Assembly: GCA_963782555.1 (NCBI GenBank)
Contig: CAWAKB010000004.1
Location: forward strand, 558,001-622,000
Length of the DNA: 64,000 bases
Source: Hyphomicrobium_A sp963782555
GTDB taxonomy: Bacteria > Pseudomonadota > Alphaproteobacteria > Rhizobiales > Hyphomicrobiaceae
Reading direction: 5' to 3'
Under the pieces are notes generated by a model. It saw nothing but the letters and a program-made list of their open reading frames with translations. It did not search any database and was not told the origin of the DNA. Below, one piece after another: positions 1 to 8,451 of this stretch. Position 1 is the first letter of the stretch; each line of letters begins with the position of its first letter. Both the position numbers and the translations under genes were made by a program.

Positions 1-696
1 GCCACAGCGCCGCCGCCCGCCCCTGCAAGGACGAAGACCCAGATCGTAGAGGCTCACGCGAAGCTTCCGGCTCCCGCAGCGCTCGGCGGCCCGGGGGCGA
101 AAGAGGGCGACGCGAAATCGCCGCCTCCGGTGCGCACCATCTGGTCGCGCTCCAATCAGACACCCTCGCCGGCAGCCGCGTCACGCACCGCAACCCCTGC
201 GCCGATCCTGCCGGAAAAGGCACCGGCAGCCGCGGTAACGGCAAGCCCGCCGGAGCAGGCCGCCGACAAAGCGCCGATCGTGGTGCCGACACCGGTTGAG
301 GTGAAGCCGGCGCCCAAGCCGGCGCCGCCGCACCCGGTGCTGCAGCCGGCCTCCACCGGGGAGCCGCGCGCCTTTGCCTTCGCGGCCGCCATGGTTGCGG
401 CCGCATCGGCAGCGCCGGCTGCCGATGCCGTGCACTGTCGCGTGTTCTCGGCGAGCTACGGAGGCACCAAGACGCTGCTCGTGCGCGCCGAGGTCGGCTC
501 GGAGCTGCACTATACGGCGCTCACCGTGCTCAACGGGTTCGAGGACTCGATGCTTGCGGGCTACCTCAACGCGCACGCGCCGGGCGGAGCGAGTATCGGC
601 GCATTCGACACCCGCGATGCGGCTCTGGCCAAGGCAAGCGAGCTCTGTCCTGGACCGGCGAACGCATCGCGCCTCGAAGACGAAAGCTCAGGCTGA
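1..696 (+). CDS. Pro/Ala-rich protein, C-terminal part (5' end outside window)
   Basis: The frame is open from the first base, so this is the C-terminal part of a longer protein; a GTG at 130 could serve as a start but the same frame has no stop before it. The first ~125 residues are a low-complexity Pro/Ala/Lys linker, as in secreted or envelope-spanning proteins. The last ~95 residues look folded: a CRVFSASYGGTK segment, an ALTVLNGFEDSMLAGY segment, then GASIGAFDTRDAALAKA and a final Cys. Two cysteines bracket this domain and could form a disulfide in the periplasm. I think a C-terminal module of a cell-wall enzyme (lytic transglycosylase or similar) is possible but cannot show it, because the catalytic part would lie upstream. 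Its stop codon directly abuts the stop of the convergent gene. Confidence 0.55.
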   Translation, partial: ATAPPPAPARTKTQIVEAHAKLPAPAALGGPGAKEGDAKSPPPVRTIWSRSNQTPSPAAASRTATPAPILPEKAPAAAVTASPPEQAADKAPIVVPTPVEVKPAPKPAPPHPVLQPASTGEPRAFAFAAAMVAAASAAPAADAVHCRVFSASYGGTKTLLVRAEVGSELHYTALTVLNGFEDSMLAGYLNAHAPGGASIGAFDTRDAALAKASELCPGPANASRLEDESSG

Positions 697-1827
697 TCAG
701 TTGCCGGCGACCGCGTCGGCGAGGCTCATGTCCTTGCCACGCCAGCTGAACGAGTTGCTGAGCCAGGCGTTCGACCACAAAAGCGGCAGCATCAAATCGC
801 GCACCAGCCACGCGAGCGGCGACCAGCGCCCGACGTGCCAGCCGGCCGCGCGCGCGAGCACCGCCTCGCAGGCGTACCAGAAGGCCGCAAGCGCAGCGAT
901 CACGCCCACCACGGAAAGACCGGCCGCGTGCGCTGCGTAGCCGGCGGCAACAAACGGCATGAGGCTGCCCGAAGCGATCTCGGGCAGGAAAAAGGCGGGG
1001 AACGTCGCGCGGCGCAGCTTCGCCCAGCGCGCCTGGCGCAGCCATACCTGAGCCCGTGAGCGCCGACCCAGCGGCTGACCGAAAGGATGATCGGCGAGGC
1101 GGACGCGCCGACCGTTCCGTCTGACGACCTTGGTGGCGACGGCATCCTCGGCGATCTCCGCGCCGAGCGCACGAATTCCACCCGCCTGCTCCAGGTCGGC
1201 GCGCCGCCAGAGCATCGTCTTGCCCTGCGCGAAGCCTAGACCCACGGTGTCGGCCGCATACTGCCAGCGCGCCTGATAGGTATTGAGGAATGCGCATTCG
1301 ACCTCGGCCCAGAAACCATGCGGCAGGCAACCGATCGGCGGCGCGCACACCAGGCCGGTATCGGCGCGCCAACTGGAGAAGAGGCTCTGGAGGTAGTCGT
1401 GCGGCATCAGCACGTTGCTGTCGGCCATCACGACCCACTCGTGACGCGCGGCGCGCCATCCCTTGACCAGGTTGTTGAGCTTGGGATTCGACGAGACGTT
1501 GTCATCGCCGATGAGCAGCCGCGCCTCGACGTCGGGATACTCCGCCATCAGGCGCCGGCTTGCGGAAACCGCAGGGTCGTCCGCCTCGGCGCAGCAATGG
1601 ATCAGCTCATAGTCGGGGTAGTCGAGCACGAAGCCCGAGCGCAGTGTCGCCTCGTCATAAGGGTCAAGACCGCGAACCGGCCGCAGCACGCTGACGGGCA
1701 CAGCTTCCCCCGCTGCCGTCGCGGGAGGCTTCCACCGGAAGCGGTAGACGGCGAGAAGCGTGCTGGCGAAATGAAGAAGCGTGGCGATTACAACGAAGAG
1801 CGCGCACGCCCACTCGAGCAAGGTCAT
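697..1827 (-). CDS. GT21-family glycosyltransferase (ceramide glucosyltransferase / HpnI-like)
   Basis: Membrane glycosyltransferase of 376 residues that probably transfers a sugar from a nucleotide donor to a lipid. It opens with a transmembrane helix (residues ~5-27), then a GT-A domain with the GT21 signatures: RPVRGLDP, the aspartates in CAEADDP, MADSN and AEDAV, and an RQARW motif matching (Q/R)xxRW. Two or three C-terminal hydrophobic helices follow (from ~275), as in ceramide glucosyltransferases. Known bacterial members make glucosylceramide or add N-acetylglucosamine to bacteriohopanetetrol (HpnI). No other hopanoid gene is in view, so the acceptor is undecided. ATG at 1827 has an AAGGT-like ribosome site. 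It is convergent with the partial gene to its left, with no spacer. Confidence 0.85.
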   Translation of the reverse strand: MTLLEWACALFVVIATLLHFASTLLAVYRFRWKPPATAAGEAVPVSVLRPVRGLDPYDEATLRSGFVLDYPDYELIHCCAEADDPAVSASRRLMAEYPDVEARLLIGDDNVSSNPKLNNLVKGWRAARHEWVVMADSNVLMPHDYLQSLFSSWRADTGLVCAPPIGCLPHGFWAEVECAFLNTYQARWQYAADTVGLGFAQGKTMLWRRADLEQAGGIRALGAEIAEDAVATKVVRRNGRRVRLADHPFGQPLGRRSRAQVWLRQARWAKLRRATFPAFFLPEIASGSLMPFVAAGYAAHAAGLSVVGVIAALAAFWYACEAVLARAAGWHVGRWSPLAWLVRDLMLPLLWSNAWLSNSFSWRGKDMSLADAVAGN

Positions 1828-1960
1828 CGGCTACCTTAGAACCTGGCGGACCTGGCTAGGGCCGGCGAAGGCCCAAATTTTTCTGCAGATTCTATGACAC
1901 GCCTGTGACAGGGCCATCGGCGAAATAGCCGCATCGGGCCTGATAGGGTTAAGCGAGCCT

Positions 1961-2947
1961 CTAAGGAGCGGGAGCGAGGTACTTCAGGGCCACGTTCGAC
2001 AAGGCGCCGCCTACGACGCACGGAATGCCTGCGACGACCATGCCCGCCGCGCCTGCCGCCACGCAACCCAGCGCAAAGGCCGTCTGCCCCGCCTGTCCCC
2101 ACCAGCTGAAGTTGCGGCTGGCCGCCGAGCCCCTGGTTTTGAGGGTATCGATTGCGGTCATGGCGTCCGTGCGGATGTGTGCGAGCTCGAACGTCTCCGC
2201 CAACTCGATCACGTCCTTCAGCGGCACGGCGACATTGTCGGGCTGATGCGGCAACGACGTCTTGAGATAGCCGAGCAGATCCCAATCGCGCGAGGCGTTC
2301 TGCGCTAAGGTCCACTTGACCATGCTGCCGATGGTCAGCTTCTCCACGTCGTTCTTGTTCTGCGACCAGGCAAGCGTGCGCACGAGACGCTGAATGGGCT
2401 CGGACGAGCCGGTCGCGAAGTAGTAGCCCCAGTTGGCGTCCACCGCGATCGGGTTGTCGAGCGGCAGCTTTCGCAACACCTCCATCTTGCCGTAGAGATA
2501 GCGCTCGATGACGATCTTGCGGGCCGGCATGCGCTCGACGAACTTGCCCATCAGCTCCTTCCAATTGGAAAGACCGGAATAGGCGATCGCCTTCACGACG
2601 ATGATCTGATCGGGCGGCGGCATCGGGAACATCTCGGCGATGAGCTTCTCCGCCTTCTCAGGATTGGAACCGATCACGCCCGCGATGAAGCCGATGTAGA
2701 TGCCCGCCTGCTCGACGTCCTTCAACAGCAGCAGCTCGCGCATGGCGGTGACGGCGGCGGGGAGACGCTCGGGCTCAGGATGATGGCGGTAGTCGTTGAT
2801 CCACCGCAGAATGTCCTCGGCCTTGGTGAACGCTGGCGGATGCTGCGTCTTACGCTTGGCGTCGGCCGCCATCGGCAGCAACACAGCCGCGAGCGCGGCC
2901 AGGATGAGCACCGCCCGTAGTGTGAAATTACTCCACCGCGCAATCAC
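1961..2947 (-). CDS. Conserved hypothetical exported protein
   Basis: Unrecognised protein of about 328 residues. I prefer the GTG start at 2947 (product begins VIARWSNF) because an AAGGAAG ribosome site lies just upstream; a TTG at 2965 is also possible. The N-terminus is a clear signal peptide: hydrophobic AVLILAALAAVLLPMAADA, then the mature part KRKTQ. The body is mostly helical with no cysteine-rich or catalytic motif that I can name. Near the C-terminus a glycine/alanine-rich hydrophobic stretch (FALGCVAAGAAGMVVAG) could be a membrane hairpin. It probably acts in the periplasm or inner membrane. About 130 bases separate it from the downstream glycosyltransferase, so co-transcription is possible but not evident. 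Confidence 0.65.
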   Translation of the reverse strand: MIARWSNFTLRAVLILAALAAVLLPMAADAKRKTQHPPAFTKAEDILRWINDYRHHPEPERLPAAVTAMRELLLLKDVEQAGIYIGFIAGVIGSNPEKAEKLIAEMFPMPPPDQIIVVKAIAYSGLSNWKELMGKFVERMPARKIVIERYLYGKMEVLRKLPLDNPIAVDANWGYYFATGSSEPIQRLVRTLAWSQNKNDVEKLTIGSMVKWTLAQNASRDWDLLGYLKTSLPHQPDNVAVPLKDVIELAETFELAHIRTDAMTAIDTLKTRGSAASRNFSWWGQAGQTAFALGCVAAGAAGMVVAGIPCVVGGALSNVALKYLAPAP

Positions 2948-3071
2948 GTGCGCTTCCTTCCCCAAAGGATGTGGCCAGCTTTTCCGGGCGATCCGAACCC
3001 GGGCCGTCCCAGAAGAAAAGCCCGTATTGTCAATTTGATGGCAGGCACCTTAGGCCCTCCCAAATCCGGCC

Positions 3072-4067
3072 CTAAAGGGTAAGAACGATCTTGCCAATAT
3101 GGCTTTCCTCCAAGCGGGCGTGGGCCTTGGCGGCCTCGGCCAGGGGAAAGGTGTGATCCATCACGATCTTCACGCGGCCGTCGGCCAGCAGTGGCAGGAC
3201 CTTCTCCTCCACGGCGCGGGCGATGCCGGCCTTTACCTCGGCCGAGCGGACCCGCAGCGTGGAGCCGGTCAGCGTCAACCGCTTCAGCATGACCCGCATC
3301 AGGTCGATCGTGACCTTCGAGCCCTTCTGAAAGGCGATGTTGACGAGCCGCCCGTCCTCGGCGAGCGAGCGGATGTTGCGCTCCACGTAGTCGCCGCCGA
3401 CGATGTCGAGGATGAGATCGACGCCGCGGCCGCCCGTCTCCGCCTTCACCACCTCGACGAAGTCCTCCGTCTTGTAGTCGACGGTGCGCACGGCACCGAG
3501 CTTGCGGCACGCCTCGCAGTTCTCAGCCGAGCCCGCGGTCGCCATCACCTTGGCACCTAAGACGTGCGCGAGCTGAATGGCCGTGACGCCGATGCCGCTG
3601 GCGCCGCCGTGCATGAGGAACCATTCGCCGGCTTTGAGCCCACCCCGCTCAAAGACGTTGTGCCAGACCGTGAAGAAAGCCTCAGGCGTCGCGGCCGCTT
3701 CCGCCATGCTCAGATTGGCGGGAACGGGCAGGCAGGCCGACGCGTCGGCGAGGCAGTATTCGGCATAGCCGCCGCCGTTGACGAGCGCCATGACAGGATC
3801 GCCCACATGGAAGCGCCCTGCCCCCTCGCCGGCCGCGGCAACGGTGCCCGCGACCTCCAGGCCCGGGATCTCCGAATGGCCCTTCGGCGCGGGGTAGAGC
3901 CCCTGACGCTGCATCACATCGGGTCGATTGACGCCCGCTGCAGCCACCTTGATGAGAAGCTGGTCCGGGCCCACGCTCGGCACGGGCAACGTCACGGGTT
4001 GCAGCACCTCCGGACCGCCTTTGCCGGCAATTGCGATGGCGGTCATGGTGGCGGGCAGTGTCGTCAT
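3072..4067 (-). CDS. NAD(P)H quinone oxidoreductase, zinc-free MDR family (PIG3-like)
   Basis: Cytosolic medium-chain dehydrogenase/reductase of 331 residues, predicted to reduce quinones or activated alkenes with NADPH. It starts MTTLPATMTAIAI; ATG at 4067 has an AAGAGG ribosome site seven bases upstream, although the frame is open further. Features: a GroES-like N-domain with GVNRPDVMQRQGLY and PGLEVAGTV, a Rossmann fold with HGGASGIGVTAIQLA (the AxxGxxG cofactor loop), and a C-terminal ESHIGKIVL segment. The structural-zinc cysteines of alcohol dehydrogenases are absent, as expected for this subfamily. It is divergent from the DUF1192 gene; this pairing is often seen in Hyphomicrobiales. 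Confidence 0.9.
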   Translation of the reverse strand: MTTLPATMTAIAIAGKGGPEVLQPVTLPVPSVGPDQLLIKVAAAGVNRPDVMQRQGLYPAPKGHSEIPGLEVAGTVAAAGEGAGRFHVGDPVMALVNGGGYAEYCLADASACLPVPANLSMAEAAATPEAFFTVWHNVFERGGLKAGEWFLMHGGASGIGVTAIQLAHVLGAKVMATAGSAENCEACRKLGAVRTVDYKTEDFVEVVKAETGGRGVDLILDIVGGDYVERNIRSLAEDGRLVNIAFQKGSKVTIDLMRVMLKRLTLTGSTLRVRSAEVKAGIARAVEEKVLPLLADGRVKIVMDHTFPLAEAAKAHARLEESHIGKIVLTL

Positions 4068-4236
4068 CGTTAACCTCTTGCTGGTCACGTCCGCACTGAT
4101 GCCCGAGCAGAGCCGTCGAGACAAGCGCTCGATGCCCGCATGCTCGTTGCCGGCAGTGGCTTGTGAACGCCCGGCAGTTGTCGCAGAGTTGCACGATCGG
4201 CACGAGCGGCGGGCGCTGAGGTCAAGGAGCTGGCCC

Positions 4237-4425
4237 ATGGACTGGGACGACATCACGCCCAAGCCCGCCACGGGCGTCATGATCGGCGACAACCTTTCGT
4301 CGCTGTCGGTTAGAGAGCTCGAGGCGCGCATCAAGGATCTCGAAGAGGAGATCGTGCGCGTGCGCGCAGAGCTCGACGCAAAGCGCAAGCACGAGGACGC
4401 GGCGAGCGCGCTGTTCAAGCGTTAA
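4237..4425 (+). CDS. DUF1192 family small protein
   Basis: A 62-residue protein of the DUF1192 family. The N-terminal part (MDWDDITPKPATGVMIGDN) is followed by a helical, strongly charged coiled-coil-like segment (SVRELEARIKDLEEEI and onward) ending LFKR. Function is unknown; size and sequence suggest a small partner or scaffold protein. The ATG at 4237 has a strong AAGGAG ribosome site eight bases upstream, which decides the start. It diverges from the quinone oxidoreductase gene. Confidence 0.88.
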   Translation: MDWDDITPKPATGVMIGDNLSSLSVRELEARIKDLEEEIVRVRAELDAKRKHEDAASALFKR

Positions 4426-4570
4426 GAAGGGTTGCACTGAGCGTGCCGAAAGCGTTCGCGTCATCTTGGAGCATTGTGTGCACATGCGCGACAATGGTGC
4501 TTCCAAACGTTAGCGCGCCGTGATGCGCTGAGCCGTCGGTCTTAACGCTTTGTTAGGGTTAGGGCGGTAA

Positions 4571-4669
4571 CTTCCCGTTATCCAGTCATCTGGATCCTTA
4601 GTGGCACTGCCACTCTGTTTGACGCCTCCCTGTTGACTTCAGAGCCGCTCACAAAGCGGCTCTTTTTTT
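4571..4669 (+). ncRNA. Candidate small RNA with three hairpins and intrinsic terminator
   Basis: The 341-base space between the DUF1192 gene and rcdA has no credible reading frame but contains three ordered hairpins: 4580-4595 (6 bp, loop TCAT), 4600-4614 (AGTGGC/GCCACT, loop ACT), and the terminator at 4641-4663 with its T-run. Between hairpins two and three lies an unpaired CGCCTCCCTGTTGAC stretch; such CCUCCC anti-Shine-Dalgarno motifs are typical of trans-acting alphaproteobacterial sRNAs (AbcR and NfeR1 types). The terminator is ~215 bases after the DUF1192 stop, far for a simple mRNA end. The 5' end is a guess; I could not identify a convincing promoter. It could instead be a structured 3'-UTR. 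Confidence 0.4.
4641..4669 (+). terminator. Rho-independent terminator
   Basis: Perfect 9-bp stem AGAGCCGCT / AGCGGCTCT (4641-4649 and 4655-4663), five-base loop, and a run of nine pyrimidines including seven or more Ts to 4669. It ends whatever is transcribed rightward from 4237 or from the candidate small RNA, and isolates rcdA from upstream transcription. Confidence 0.85.
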
Positions 4670-4766
4670 GCATCAACAGGAACTGTCGCCGATCGCCCCG
4701 CTTTTGGCCATCTTGTTAACTATGGCTTGGCAGGGTGAGAGCATGGTAAGCATTATTTTCGGGTGA

Positions 4767-5333
4767 GTGAGTGTGTCAGATCGTGCCATGACCAGCAGTC
4801 CACGCGTCGAGAGCCCCCTGGCCCCGCAGAATGTCACCGTCTCGTTCGGGGAGCGGTTCCAGGCCTCAGAGCAATTCGATCTCGTCTTCAAGGAAGGCAT
4901 GGCGCTTGTTGAGCGCACGGCCGCCTACCTTGAGGGTCCCGGGCGGGCCGAGGCCAAGCGCCTCAAGCCGCCCACCAACGTCCTCTACGCCACCGAGAGC
5001 ATGCGCCTGACGACGCGGCTGCTCGATCTGGCGTCCTGGCTTCTGATCCGCCGCGCCATCAAGGAAGGCGAGATGAGCGAGGCCGAGGCGCAGAAGAAGC
5101 GCAAGAGCGTTACCTTGCAGGGCACCGCCAAGGCCTCGCACGTCCAGGGCCTTGCCACCTTGCCGTCGGGCCTGCAGGACCTGATCGCGGAAAGCTATGC
5201 GCTCAACGAGCGCATCGTTCGCCTCGACCGCGCCCTGAGCGTGAAGGTCGACGACGTCGGCGCCGATGAGCCGGTGCTGGCCAATCCGGTCGGCATGCAG
5301 ATGGACCGCTTGCGCGTCGCCTTCGGCAGCTGA
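4767..5333 (+). CDS. rcdA: RcdA-like regulator of CtrA degradation (DUF1465)
   Basis: Cytosolic helical protein of 188 residues matching the DUF1465/RcdA family. In Caulobacter, RcdA is an adaptor that, with CpdR and PopA, delivers CtrA and other substrates to ClpXP during the cell cycle; that role is inferred here from family. Visible features: a helix bundle core (FGERFQASEQFDLVFKEGM, then NVLYATESMRLTTRLLDL and RRAIKEGEMSEAEAQ) and a disordered tail (VDDVGADEPVLANPVG) of the kind needed for cargo binding. The GTG at 4767 is the furthest start; GTG 4773 and ATG 4788 are alternatives. A strong terminator follows at 5365. Confidence 0.85.
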   Translation: MSVSDRAMTSSPRVESPLAPQNVTVSFGERFQASEQFDLVFKEGMALVERTAAYLEGPGRAEAKRLKPPTNVLYATESMRLTTRLLDLASWLLIRRAIKEGEMSEAEAQKKRKSVTLQGTAKASHVQGLATLPSGLQDLIAESYALNERIVRLDRALSVKVDDVGADEPVLANPVGMQMDRLRVAFGS

Positions 5334-5364
5334 ACTCACGCGTCACGCTTGCCTAGAAATCATG

Positions 5365-5392
5365 AAGCCCGGCCGCTTACGGCCGGGCTTTT
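5365..5392 (+). terminator. Rho-independent terminator between rcdA and rpmE
   Basis: GC-rich 10-bp perfect stem AAGCCCGGCC / GGCCGGGCTT (5365-5374 and 5381-5390) with a six-base loop and a short T-run. It lies between two convergent genes and can serve rcdA; the opposite strand lacks a comparable T-run for rpmE. Confidence 0.8.
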
Positions 5393-5426
5393 CAGCATTC
5401 CGAAAACGACAAGTCGGCCGAGAGGC

Positions 5427-5651
5427 TCAGAACAGCCCTTCGAACTTCTTCTTGAAGCGCGACAGACGGCCGCCGCGGTCGGTCAGGCGCTGATCGCCGC
5501 CGGTCCAGGCCGGATGCGTCATCGGGTCGATGTCGAGATGCAGCTCATCGCCCTCTTTGCCATAGGTCGAGTAGGTGATGAACTCGGTGCCGTCGGTCAT
5601 CTTCACTTTGATCTGATGGTAGTGGGGGTGGAGATCGGGATCGGTCTTCAT
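5427..5651 (-). CDS. rpmE: 50S ribosomal protein L31
   Basis: Ribosomal protein L31, 74 residues, a large-subunit protein that bridges to the small subunit. Diagnostic segments are HPHYHQIKVKMTDGTEF, STYGKEGDELHLDID and HPAWTGG. It has none of the four cysteines of zinc-binding L31, so it is the zinc-independent form usual in alphaproteobacteria. ATG at 5651 starts MKTDPDLHP. Transcribed away from the ABC exporter gene to its right. Confidence 0.96.
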   Translation of the reverse strand: MKTDPDLHPHYHQIKVKMTDGTEFITYSTYGKEGDELHLDIDPMTHPAWTGGDQRLTDRGGRLSRFKKKFEGLF

Positions 5652-5773
5652 GGCTCGTCTCGCGAAAAAGCAAAGGAGCACAAGGGCTCGGGCGTTCGAA
5701 GCGGCCTCTATAGTCGAGATGGGCGGGGCATTCAAGTCGCCGGCCCGCCGCCCCTTTTTCCACCCGCGTCCCG

Positions 5774-7687
5774 ATGCCACTTGAGCGAGCGGGACCCGTC
5801 GGGCATGGTCCCCGGGCGGCCGCTTCGGCCCAGAAAGAGCATTCCAAGATCTTGAGCCGCAACAAGAGCACAGCACAAGAGAGCGATCCGGAAGTCCGGG
5901 CAACGCCCGAGGCCGACGAGGAGCCCAAGAAACGTGCGGTCTCGCTGCGCCCCCTGCTAGCGCTCAAACCTTATGTGATGCGCCATCCCGGCACCTTGGC
6001 GGCGGCCGGCGTGGCGCTCGTCGTCTCCGCCACGGCGACGCTCGCCATCCCCTTGGCGGTGCGACGGGTGATCGACCTGGGGTTCGGGTCGCGCGACGGG
6101 CTTTTCGTCGACCGCTACTTCGCCATGCTGATCGTCATCGGCCTCGTCCTGGCGGTCGCGAGCGCTGCGCGCTTCTACTACGTGAACTGGCTGGGCGAGC
6201 GCGTCGTCGCCGATCTGCGCTCCGACGTCTTTCGCCACATCGCGGGACTGGGACCGGCCTTCTTCGAGAAAACGCATTCGGGCGAGGTGATGAGCCGCTT
6301 GACGGCCGACACCACGCAGATCAAGGCCGTCGCCGGCTCATCCTTGAGCCAGGCCCTGCGCAGCCTCATCATGCTTATCGGCGCGCTCGTCATGATGTTC
6401 GTGACGAGCCCGCGCCTGTCGCTGCTCGTGCTGCTCGCCATACCGTTGATCGTGGTGCCGCTCATCGCCTTCGGGCGGTGGGTGCGGCGTCTGTCGCGGC
6501 GGGCGCAGGATACGCTCGCCGAGGCCTCCGCCTATGCGGCCGAGAACTTGAGCGCGGTGCGCACCATGCAGGCCTTTGCGCACGAGGACGTTGCCTCGCA
6601 GCGCTACCGGAGCGCGGTCGAGCGCTCATTCGAGGCCGCCCGCGAGCGCATGAAGGCGCGCGCGGCGCTGACCGCGCTTGCCATGTTCCTGGTGGTGGCG
6701 AGCGTCATCGGCATCTTGTGGTTCGGCGCCTCCTCGGTCATCAGCGGTACCATGACGACGGGGCGGCTGGGGCAGTTCGTCCTCTATGCGGTTTTCGCCG
6801 GCGCCGCATTCGCTCAGGTCTCCGAGATATGGGGCGAGGTGAGCCAGGCGGCCGGCGCCGCCGAGCGTCTGACCGAGCTCCTGGGGGTCACGCCCGAGAT
6901 CCGCTCGCCCGCCAACCCGGTGCCGTTGCCGGTGCCGCCGCGCGGCGAGGTGGAGTTCGCAAACGTGCGCTTCTCCTACCCCGACCGCCAGAATATGGCG
7001 GCGCTCAACGACGTCTCATTCCATGTGAAGCCGGGCGAGACGGTGGCGCTCGTGGGGCCGTCGGGGGCGGGCAAGACCACCATCTTCAACCTGCTGTTGC
7101 GCTTCTTCGATCCGCAGTCGGGCGCGGTGCGCGTCGACGGGGTCAAGGCTAGTGACGCCGACATAGCCGCTTTGCGGGCGCGCATGGCGCTTGTGCCGCA
7201 GGACGTGGCGCTGTTTGCCGACACGCTGGCCGAGAACATCCGCTACGGCGTGCCCGATGCCAGCCTCGAGGCCGTCGAGCGCGCCGCCGTTGCCGCGCAG
7301 GCCGACGAGTTCATCCGCGCGCTCCCCAACGGGTATCAGACGCGGCTCGGCGAGCGCGGCATATCGCTGTCGGGCGGACAGCGCCAGCGCATCGCCATTG
7401 CGCGCGCGATCCTGAAGGACGCCCCCATCCTCCTCCTCGACGAGGCAACGAGCGCGCTCGACGCAGAGAGCGAGGCGCTGGTACAGCGCGCGCTCGAGCG
7501 CGTCATGAAGGGCCGCTCCACGCTCGTCATCGCCCATCGCCTCGCCACGGTGCAGAAGGCCAACCGCATCCTCGTGTTGGACAAGGGGCGGATCGTGGAG
7601 GAAGGAACGCATCAAGAGCTGGTGGCCAAGGGCGGCCTCTACGGACGGCTCGCCGAGATGCAGTTCACCGCCGAGGCTGCGGAGTAA
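5774..7687 (+). CDS. ABC exporter, fused permease and ATPase (MsbA/ABCB type)
   Basis: Inner-membrane ABC half-transporter of up to 637 residues that should act as a homodimer exporting lipids, peptides or drugs. A charged cytosolic leader (~60 residues) precedes six transmembrane helices (residues ~75-370), then the ATPase with Walker A GPSGAGKTT, signature LSGGQRQR, Walker B ILLLDEATSALD and switch His in IAHRLATV. All catalytic elements are intact. Substrate cannot be read from sequence; MsbA-like lipid flipping is one option. ATG 5774 lacks a good ribosome site, and an in-frame TTG at 5852 could be the true start. Confidence 0.9.
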   Translation: MPLERAGPVGHGPRAAASAQKEHSKILSRNKSTAQESDPEVRATPEADEEPKKRAVSLRPLLALKPYVMRHPGTLAAAGVALVVSATATLAIPLAVRRVIDLGFGSRDGLFVDRYFAMLIVIGLVLAVASAARFYYVNWLGERVVADLRSDVFRHIAGLGPAFFEKTHSGEVMSRLTADTTQIKAVAGSSLSQALRSLIMLIGALVMMFVTSPRLSLLVLLAIPLIVVPLIAFGRWVRRLSRRAQDTLAEASAYAAENLSAVRTMQAFAHEDVASQRYRSAVERSFEAARERMKARAALTALAMFLVVASVIGILWFGASSVISGTMTTGRLGQFVLYAVFAGAAFAQVSEIWGEVSQAAGAAERLTELLGVTPEIRSPANPVPLPVPPRGEVEFANVRFSYPDRQNMAALNDVSFHVKPGETVALVGPSGAGKTTIFNLLLRFFDPQSGAVRVDGVKASDADIAALRARMALVPQDVALFADTLAENIRYGVPDASLEAVERAAVAAQADEFIRALPNGYQTRLGERGISLSGGQRQRIAIARAILKDAPILLLDEATSALDAESEALVQRALERVMKGRSTLVIAHRLATVQKANRILVLDKGRIVEEGTHQELVAKGGLYGRLAEMQFTAEAAE

Positions 7688-7847
7688 GCGCCGCTCGCCC
7701 CTTCCGTCCCCCGGTCGCGTGCCCCCGGCAGACCTCAGAAGTTGCTTGCGCATCTTAGTTGGATGCTAAGACTGGGCGGGCAAGCTCGGCCCGGACCGCG
7801 TCTGCCGGGTCCAAGACAAAGAGACCCAGGGGAGGGAGAAAGGATCC

Positions 7848-8423
7848 ATGGCGACATCACCTGAGAATGCGTTGACAACTGGGCCGTCCTCGGAGGGCCG
7901 TGGTCCCGCTCCGTTGTGGGTTTGGCTGCTCGTGCTGGTGCTCGCGGCGCTCGCCGTCTACGGCGGCTACGCGGCCATGTCCAACTACCAGCGCTATTAC
8001 GACACCGAGACCAACCGCAAGGCGCTCGCCGCCGACAAGGATCGGCTCGAGGCGAACATTACCGACTTGAAGCAGCAGGTCGAGCAAGCCAACAAAGCCA
8101 AGACCGAGGCGGAAACCTCGCTTGAGCAATCGCGCGCCGACACCAAGACCGCATCCGACCAGATCAGCGATCTGCAGGGCCAGCTCGGTGCCGCGCAGGC
8201 GAAGATAAAGTCGCTGGAGGACGCCGCCGCTGCCGCAGAGACCAAAGCTCAGCAGGCCACCGACGCCAAGGTGGGGTTGGAGAAAGAGGTCGAAGGCATG
8301 AAGAGCCGCCTCAACGAGATTCAGACGAAGCTCGATCAGGCCATGTCGGATCTGACGAAAGCCCAGAAGCAGAGCCAATCGCAGCCTGCGACCCCGCCGC
8401 CGGCGGAGCAGCCGCAGCCCTGA
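7848..8423 (+). CDS. Membrane-anchored coiled-coil protein, hypothetical
   Basis: A 191-residue protein with a short cytosolic head, one transmembrane helix (LWVWLLVLVLAALAVYGGY, ~residues 23-41) and a long coiled coil (~55-175) rich in Ala, Gln, Lys and Asp, ending in a Pro/Gln tail. It probably projects into the periplasm as a spacer or scaffold. ATG 7848 is preceded by AGGGAGAAAGGATCC, a good ribosome site. It converges with the OmpA-like gene, which also carries a coiled coil, so the two could work at the same envelope site, but this is only suggested by position. Confidence 0.75.
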   Translation: MATSPENALTTGPSSEGRGPAPLWVWLLVLVLAALAVYGGYAAMSNYQRYYDTETNRKALAADKDRLEANITDLKQQVEQANKAKTEAETSLEQSRADTKTASDQISDLQGQLGAAQAKIKSLEDAAAAAETKAQQATDAKVGLEKEVEGMKSRLNEIQTKLDQAMSDLTKAQKQSQSQPATPPPAEQPQP

Positions 8424-8451
8424 GGCCCAGCGCCTGGCAAAGCAGGCCGCG

